Positions 53,784 to 56,826 of a stretch of DNA of 56,826 bases are shown piece after piece. This DNA comes from Terriglobales bacterium (lineage in GTDB: Bacteria; Acidobacteriota; Terriglobia; Terriglobales; Acidobacteriaceae). A program made the translations under genes and the position numbers. Position 1 is the first letter of the stretch, and every line of letters begins with the position of its first letter. The notes under the pieces are model-generated. The model was not told the origin of the DNA. It made no database searches and worked only from the letters and a program-made list of their open reading frames with translations. The stretch is from positions 1-56,826 of the forward strand of contig DASRFG010000020.1 of assembly GCA_035651655.1 (NCBI GenBank), given 5' to 3'.

Positions 53784-54620
53784 ATGCCAGAGCTTCCCGA
53801 GGTCGAGACCATTGCCCGCGGGCTCGCCCAGCAAGTCACGGGTGAATCAATCGAATCCGTCTGGCTGGGCTCCAAACCTGAACCGTTGAAATCGCCCGCT
53901 CGCGAGATTGCTCGCACCCTCGAGCACGCCCGCATAGCCGACATACGACGAGTGGGTAAGCACATCGTGGTTGACCTGGAGAACAGCGGTTCATCGCGGA
54001 AGCGCTCGTCTGCTCAAAAGTCTCAGTGGATCGTCCACCTTGGCATGACCGGTAGCCTGGTGGTTTGCCCGCCGGATGCCGAAGTGGAAAAGCATACTCA
54101 TGCCATCGTGCGGCTGGGCTCCGGCCGGGAGCTGCGCTTTGTTGACCCGCGTCGCTTCGGGCGACTGAGCATAGTGCGCAGCAGCAACGGCTTCGCCGCC
54201 AGCGGACTCGAGCCCCTCGACGTCGGCTTTGAACTCTTCGTGGGCCTCTTTCGCAAACGTAAGACGCCAATCAAGAGCGCGCTATTGAACCAGAAATTGC
54301 TGAGCGGAGTGGGTAACATTTACGCCGATGAATCCCTTTTTCGCGCCGGTATTCGGCCGCGCCGCCGCGCCGCCACCCTGACCCGCGACGAACTTCGGAG
54401 ACTCTATGAATCCGTCCAGCAGGTGCTGAATGAAGCAATTCTGGCCGGCGGCTCCTCCATCAACGATTACGTTGACGCCCGCGGTGAACCGGGAATGTTT
54501 CAGATGCAGCATCGAGTTTACGGACGTGAAGGCGAACCCTGTCTCACTTGCCGCACTCCGGTCAAGCGCATCGTCATTGCCGGCCGAAGCAGCCACTATT
54601 GTCCCCAGTGCCAGAGGTAG
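53784..54620 (+). CDS. mutM: Formamidopyrimidine-DNA glycosylase
   Basis: A 278-residue bifunctional glycosylase/AP lyase that removes 8-oxoguanine. The N-terminus is the invariant PELPEVETI with catalytic Pro and Glu. The Lys in GKHIVVDL is present; LLSGVGNIYADESLFRAGI and a SINDYVDARGEPG block match the helix-two-turn-helix region. The C-terminal zinc finger has CxxC twice (CLTC, CPQC). A 10-residue Ser/Arg/Lys insertion follows the first strands. Divergent from the small membrane protein gene. Confidence 0.97.
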   Translation: MPELPEVETIARGLAQQVTGESIESVWLGSKPEPLKSPAREIARTLEHARIADIRRVGKHIVVDLENSGSSRKRSSAQKSQWIVHLGMTGSLVVCPPDAEVEKHTHAIVRLGSGRELRFVDPRRFGRLSIVRSSNGFAASGLEPLDVGFELFVGLFRKRKTPIKSALLNQKLLSGVGNIYADESLFRAGIRPRRRAATLTRDELRRLYESVQQVLNEAILAGGSSINDYVDARGEPGMFQMQHRVYGREGEPCLTCRTPVKRIVIAGRSSHYCPQCQR

Positions 54621-54691
54621 TGCATGGTCCGGCGTGCAACAGCTACAATAGTGAGTTACACACCCGCATCTGAAAACACCAGGAGAGCGCA

Positions 54692-55114
54692 ATGCAGAGA
54701 AAGGCAAGCGCGGTATGGAAGGGCGGCCTGAAAGATGGCAAGGGGACAGTCTCCACCACAAGCGGCGTACTGAAAGATACGCCTTACTCGTTCAGCACGC
54801 GTTTTGAAAACTCGCCCGGCACAAATCCGGAGGAATTGATTGCCGCCGCTCATGCGGGATGCTTCTCTATGGCGCTTTCCGCGCAACTCGGCCAGGCAGG
54901 CCTGACGCCAGAGAGCATTGACACCACTGCCACCCTCACCATGGACAAACTTGAGACCGGCTGGGCCATTACCACCATCCAACTGGACGTTCGCGCGCGC
55001 GTGCCCAAAGCCGATGCGGCTGCATTTCAGAAAGCTGCGGATGCCGCAAAAAGCGGTTGTCCGGTCTCCAAGGTGTTGAACGCGAAGATCACGATGAACG
55101 CCAAGCTGGAATAG
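54692..55114 (+). CDS. OsmC family peroxiredoxin
   Basis: A 140-residue OsmC/Ohr-type protein. The two redox cysteines are in HAGCFSMAL near residue 54 and KSGCPVSK near 125. An ASAVWKGGLKDGKGTVS start and NPEELIAAAH complete the pattern of OsmC-type organic hydroperoxide reductases (the Ohr group is less likely by its short N-terminal region). CAGGAG is 7 nt upstream. TACAAT at 54641-54646 is a possible -10. msrB follows after 6 nt, an oxidative-stress pair. Confidence 0.92.
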   Translation: MQRKASAVWKGGLKDGKGTVSTTSGVLKDTPYSFSTRFENSPGTNPEELIAAAHAGCFSMALSAQLGQAGLTPESIDTTATLTMDKLETGWAITTIQLDVRARVPKADAAAFQKAADAAKSGCPVSKVLNAKITMNAKLE

Positions 55115-55120
55115 AAATCC

Positions 55121-55522
55121 ATGGCAGAGAAGGTCAAAAAAACCGAACAAGAATGGCGCGCGCAACTGACCCCCGAGGAATACTACGTCACCCGGCAAAA
55201 GGGAACCGAACCTCCTTTCAGTGGTCGCTACTGCAACAGCAAAGAGCCAGGAACATACACCTGCGTTTGTTGCGGACAACCGCTTTTCAAGTCCAACGCC
55301 AAATACGAATCCGGCACGGGCTGGCCGAGTTTCTGGCAACCGGTAGGTCAGGAAAGTGTCGCCACGGAAACTGACCGCACCCACGGCATGGAACGCACTG
55401 AAGCACTCTGCTCGGCCTGTGGCGCGCATTTGGGACACGTTTTCAAAGATGGACCGCCGCCCACCGGCCTCCGTTATTGCATGAACTCGGCCGCCCTTAA
55501 GCTGGTTCGAGACGATGATTAG
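55121..55522 (+). CDS. msrB: Peptide-methionine (R)-S-oxide reductase
   Basis: A 133-residue zinc-containing MsrB reducing methionine-R-sulfoxide. The structural cysteine pairs are CVCCGQPLF and CSACGAHLGHVF; the GTGWPSFWQP substrate loop and the catalytic Cys in RYCMNSAAL near residue 123 are intact. Its N-terminus ends without a signal peptide, so cytoplasmic. It lies with the OsmC protein, consistent with oxidative damage repair. Confidence 0.97.
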   Translation: MAEKVKKTEQEWRAQLTPEEYYVTRQKGTEPPFSGRYCNSKEPGTYTCVCCGQPLFKSNAKYESGTGWPSFWQPVGQESVATETDRTHGMERTEALCSACGAHLGHVFKDGPPPTGLRYCMNSAALKLVRDDD

Positions 55523-55550
55523 TTCCTTTTGAATCGCGCTAAAGCTTAGA

Positions 55551-56042
55551 ATGTTGCAGGTCAGTGTGAATCATGGTGCCCGAACTTTGACGCCGCATGC
55601 GGAAAGGGTTACACCTGAATTGTCCCCTGTCGAAATGAGCCCGGTGGTTGAGAGCGCGCCCGCCGCTCAGCGCAAGGGAATCGGCGCTACCCTCGGGAGC
55701 TTCGTTCTGTGGAGTTATGACCGCGGCAGCATTCAGTACGACATCATGGTTACACTGATACTTCTGTTCATCTTTGTAACTCCTTTCTTCGTCAACTTTA
55801 ATGACAAACCCACAGAACGTACTCCGCATCCAACCGGAGTAGTCATCCTTCCCGACGGGCAGAGCGGTTTTATATACCAGATTCAGGCCAGTGCCGTTTC
55901 TGGTAAGGATGATCTGACGATCAGAGGCCAACTGTTGCGCGTCATCGAACCGATTGCCGGAGAAGTGACAATTACCAGGTACGAACCAGTGCGGAGTGCC
56001 GCGGGACGCATCACAGCCTATAACGTGTGGGTAATAAGATAA
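55551..56042 (+). CDS. Single-span membrane protein of unknown function
   Basis: A 163-residue protein with a cytosolic ~65-residue N-terminus rich in Pro, Glu and Ala, a single membrane segment (IMVTLILLFIFVTPFFVNF near 73-91), and a ~70-residue periplasmic domain with alternating strands (TGVVILPDGQSGFIYQIQA, then GQLLRVIEPIAGEVTITRYEPVRS). I know no family. Start ATG 55551 has no strong ribosome-binding site; a start at 55635 is possible. The end is 8 nt before the lolA start, so probably one operon. Confidence 0.65.
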   Translation: MLQVSVNHGARTLTPHAERVTPELSPVEMSPVVESAPAAQRKGIGATLGSFVLWSYDRGSIQYDIMVTLILLFIFVTPFFVNFNDKPTERTPHPTGVVILPDGQSGFIYQIQASAVSGKDDLTIRGQLLRVIEPIAGEVTITRYEPVRSAAGRITAYNVWVIR

Positions 56043-56050
56043 CGTCCAAC

Positions 56051-56761
56051 ATGATCCGGAAGATCACAATTGCGCTTGCGTCTCTGGTTCTTGTGGCGGG
56101 CGCCTGCCTCCTCGGACACTCGCAAACCGCGCCCGACAGCAAGCAGCTGGAGGCGGTTTTGAACCGTATGGATCAGACCGCTGCCAAGTTCCGCTCCTCG
56201 CAAGCGGACTTTGTGTGGGACCAGTATGAAAAGGTCGTAGACGACCATGACAATCAAAAGGGCACCATTTACTTTCGCCAGCAGTCCAAGGGCATCGAGA
56301 TGGCCGCCAACATCACTGAACCGGCAAAGAAATACGTACTCTTCACCGGCAGCAAGGCCCAGGTCTACGAGCCCAAGATTGATCGGGTTACGGTGTACAA
56401 CACCGGCAAGAATAAGTCCGATTTCGAGAGCCTGGTGGTGCTCGGCTTCGGGGGCCGTGGTCACGACCTGCTGAAATCGTTCAAAGTGAACTATCTCGGC
56501 GCTGAAGACGCACAAGGCGTGAAAGCTGACAAGCTCGATCTGGTGCCAAAATCTGAAAAGTTGCGCAACAACCTGGCAGATCACATCGTCTTATGGATTG
56601 ACCCGGCGCGCGGCATCTCAGTTCAACAGCAGTTTTTTGAGATTTCGGGAAATTACCGGCTGGCGAAGTATTCAAATATCCAGATGAATCCACGCATTCC
56701 CGATGACGTTTTTAAGCTGAAAACAACCGCCAACACCACCGTAGTTTCGCCTCAGGGGTGA
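56051..56761 (+). CDS. lolA: Outer-membrane lipoprotein carrier LolA-like protein
   Basis: A 236-residue periplasmic protein from ATG 56051. The signal peptide is MIRKITIALASLVLVAGACLLGHSQ. The body matches LolA/LolB-like folds: VLNRMDQTAAKFRSSQADFVWDQYE, then a YFRQQSKGIEMAANI strand, KAQVYEPKIDRVTVYN and the LDLVPKSEKLRNNL... IDPARGI block. LolA shuttles lipoproteins to the outer membrane; many acidobacterial relatives are only generally LolA-like. It follows the membrane protein gene directly. Confidence 0.88.
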   Translation: MIRKITIALASLVLVAGACLLGHSQTAPDSKQLEAVLNRMDQTAAKFRSSQADFVWDQYEKVVDDHDNQKGTIYFRQQSKGIEMAANITEPAKKYVLFTGSKAQVYEPKIDRVTVYNTGKNKSDFESLVVLGFGGRGHDLLKSFKVNYLGAEDAQGVKADKLDLVPKSEKLRNNLADHIVLWIDPARGISVQQQFFEISGNYRLAKYSNIQMNPRIPDDVFKLKTTANTTVVSPQG

Positions 56762-56826
56762 TTGGTTCCGCCATGAATTGCTGTAATGCCAAGCACTTAG
56801 GAGGTACTCGGAAGTATCACCAACCT
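56762..56826. other. Right-end spacer
   Basis: Only 65 bases remain after lolA. A GGAGG at 56801-56805 could be a ribosome-binding site for a gene beyond the window, but no start codon is seen close to it. Confidence 0.3.

Overview
The window looks like a chromosomal segment of a member of the Acidobacteriota (Terriglobia, Koribacter-like). This is inferred from gene content: a Ser/Thr kinase fused to a TolB-like/TPR output region, homodimeric pyruvate:ferredoxin oxidoreductase, a membrane sulfatase-like enzyme, beta-CASP hydrolases, and the style of the intergenic palindromes. No marker gene proves it. Most of the DNA is dense housekeeping sequence of moderately high GC. No rRNA, CRISPR array, insertion sequence or recognisable prophage is visible.

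Layout. 1-2.3 kb: tRNA-Leu(CAG), then a small accessory patch holding a SEC-C protein with possible E2/ubiquitin-conjugating-like features and an XRE regulator/ImmA-type protease pair. 2.7-10 kb: nifJ, with a CRP/FNR-like palindrome upstream, then a Ser/Thr kinase followed by an orphan sugar-binding lipoprotein. 10-12.7 kb: a membrane sulfatase-fold enzyme and a DUF1203 protein. 12.9-17.9 kb: a polyphosphate module, CHAD protein and Ppx/GppA on the plus strand facing Ppk1 and SixA on the minus strand, with the 3' ends overlapping by 49 bases. 18.3-22.5 kb: secreted proteins (one a phospholipase C/acid phosphatase-type phosphoesterase), a Cys/Met-type PLP enzyme and a putative outer-membrane protein.

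22.6-28.7 kb: an aromatic amino acid cluster, trpC-trpF-trpB-trpA-chorismate mutase-DAHP synthase-tyrA. trpD lies alone about 20 kb away, and trpE/trpG are not in the window. 28.7-31.2 kb: a DCC-family thiol oxidoreductase and the two subunits of a 3-oxoacid CoA-transferase, separated by two small ORFs. Several imperfect palindromic repeats occupy the gaps here, and one of them encodes the C-terminus of TyrA. 31.2-36 kb: small proteins, mtnA, pyrE, a CPBP membrane protease, a stand-alone SWIB protein and a basic hypothetical protein.

36-41 kb: a four-gene signalling operon on the minus strand (REC-HD-GYP, CACHE-PAS hybrid histidine kinase with two REC domains, single-domain REC, REC-PilZ), which points to cyclic di-GMP output. 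41-43 kb: a PAP2 phosphatase gene whose last ~174 bases are duplicated about 1.13 kb away, bracketing two small genes. 43-56.8 kb: rlmB, an M1/MA-like peptidase with a degenerate zinc motif, a beta-CASP hydrolase, a DinB-like protein, trpD, sucCD, ndk, an ABM-domain protein, purA, mutM, osmC-like, msrB, a membrane protein and lolA.

The notable signals are the possible E2-like/SEC-C protein beside the XRE/ImmA pair, the convergent polyphosphate operons, the PAP2 3'-end duplication, the repeat family invading gene ends, the HQxxH peptidase, and several genes whose -10 element sits 6-7 bases from the start codon, as expected for leaderless transcripts. All functions are read from sequence motifs and family knowledge; nothing was searched or computed.
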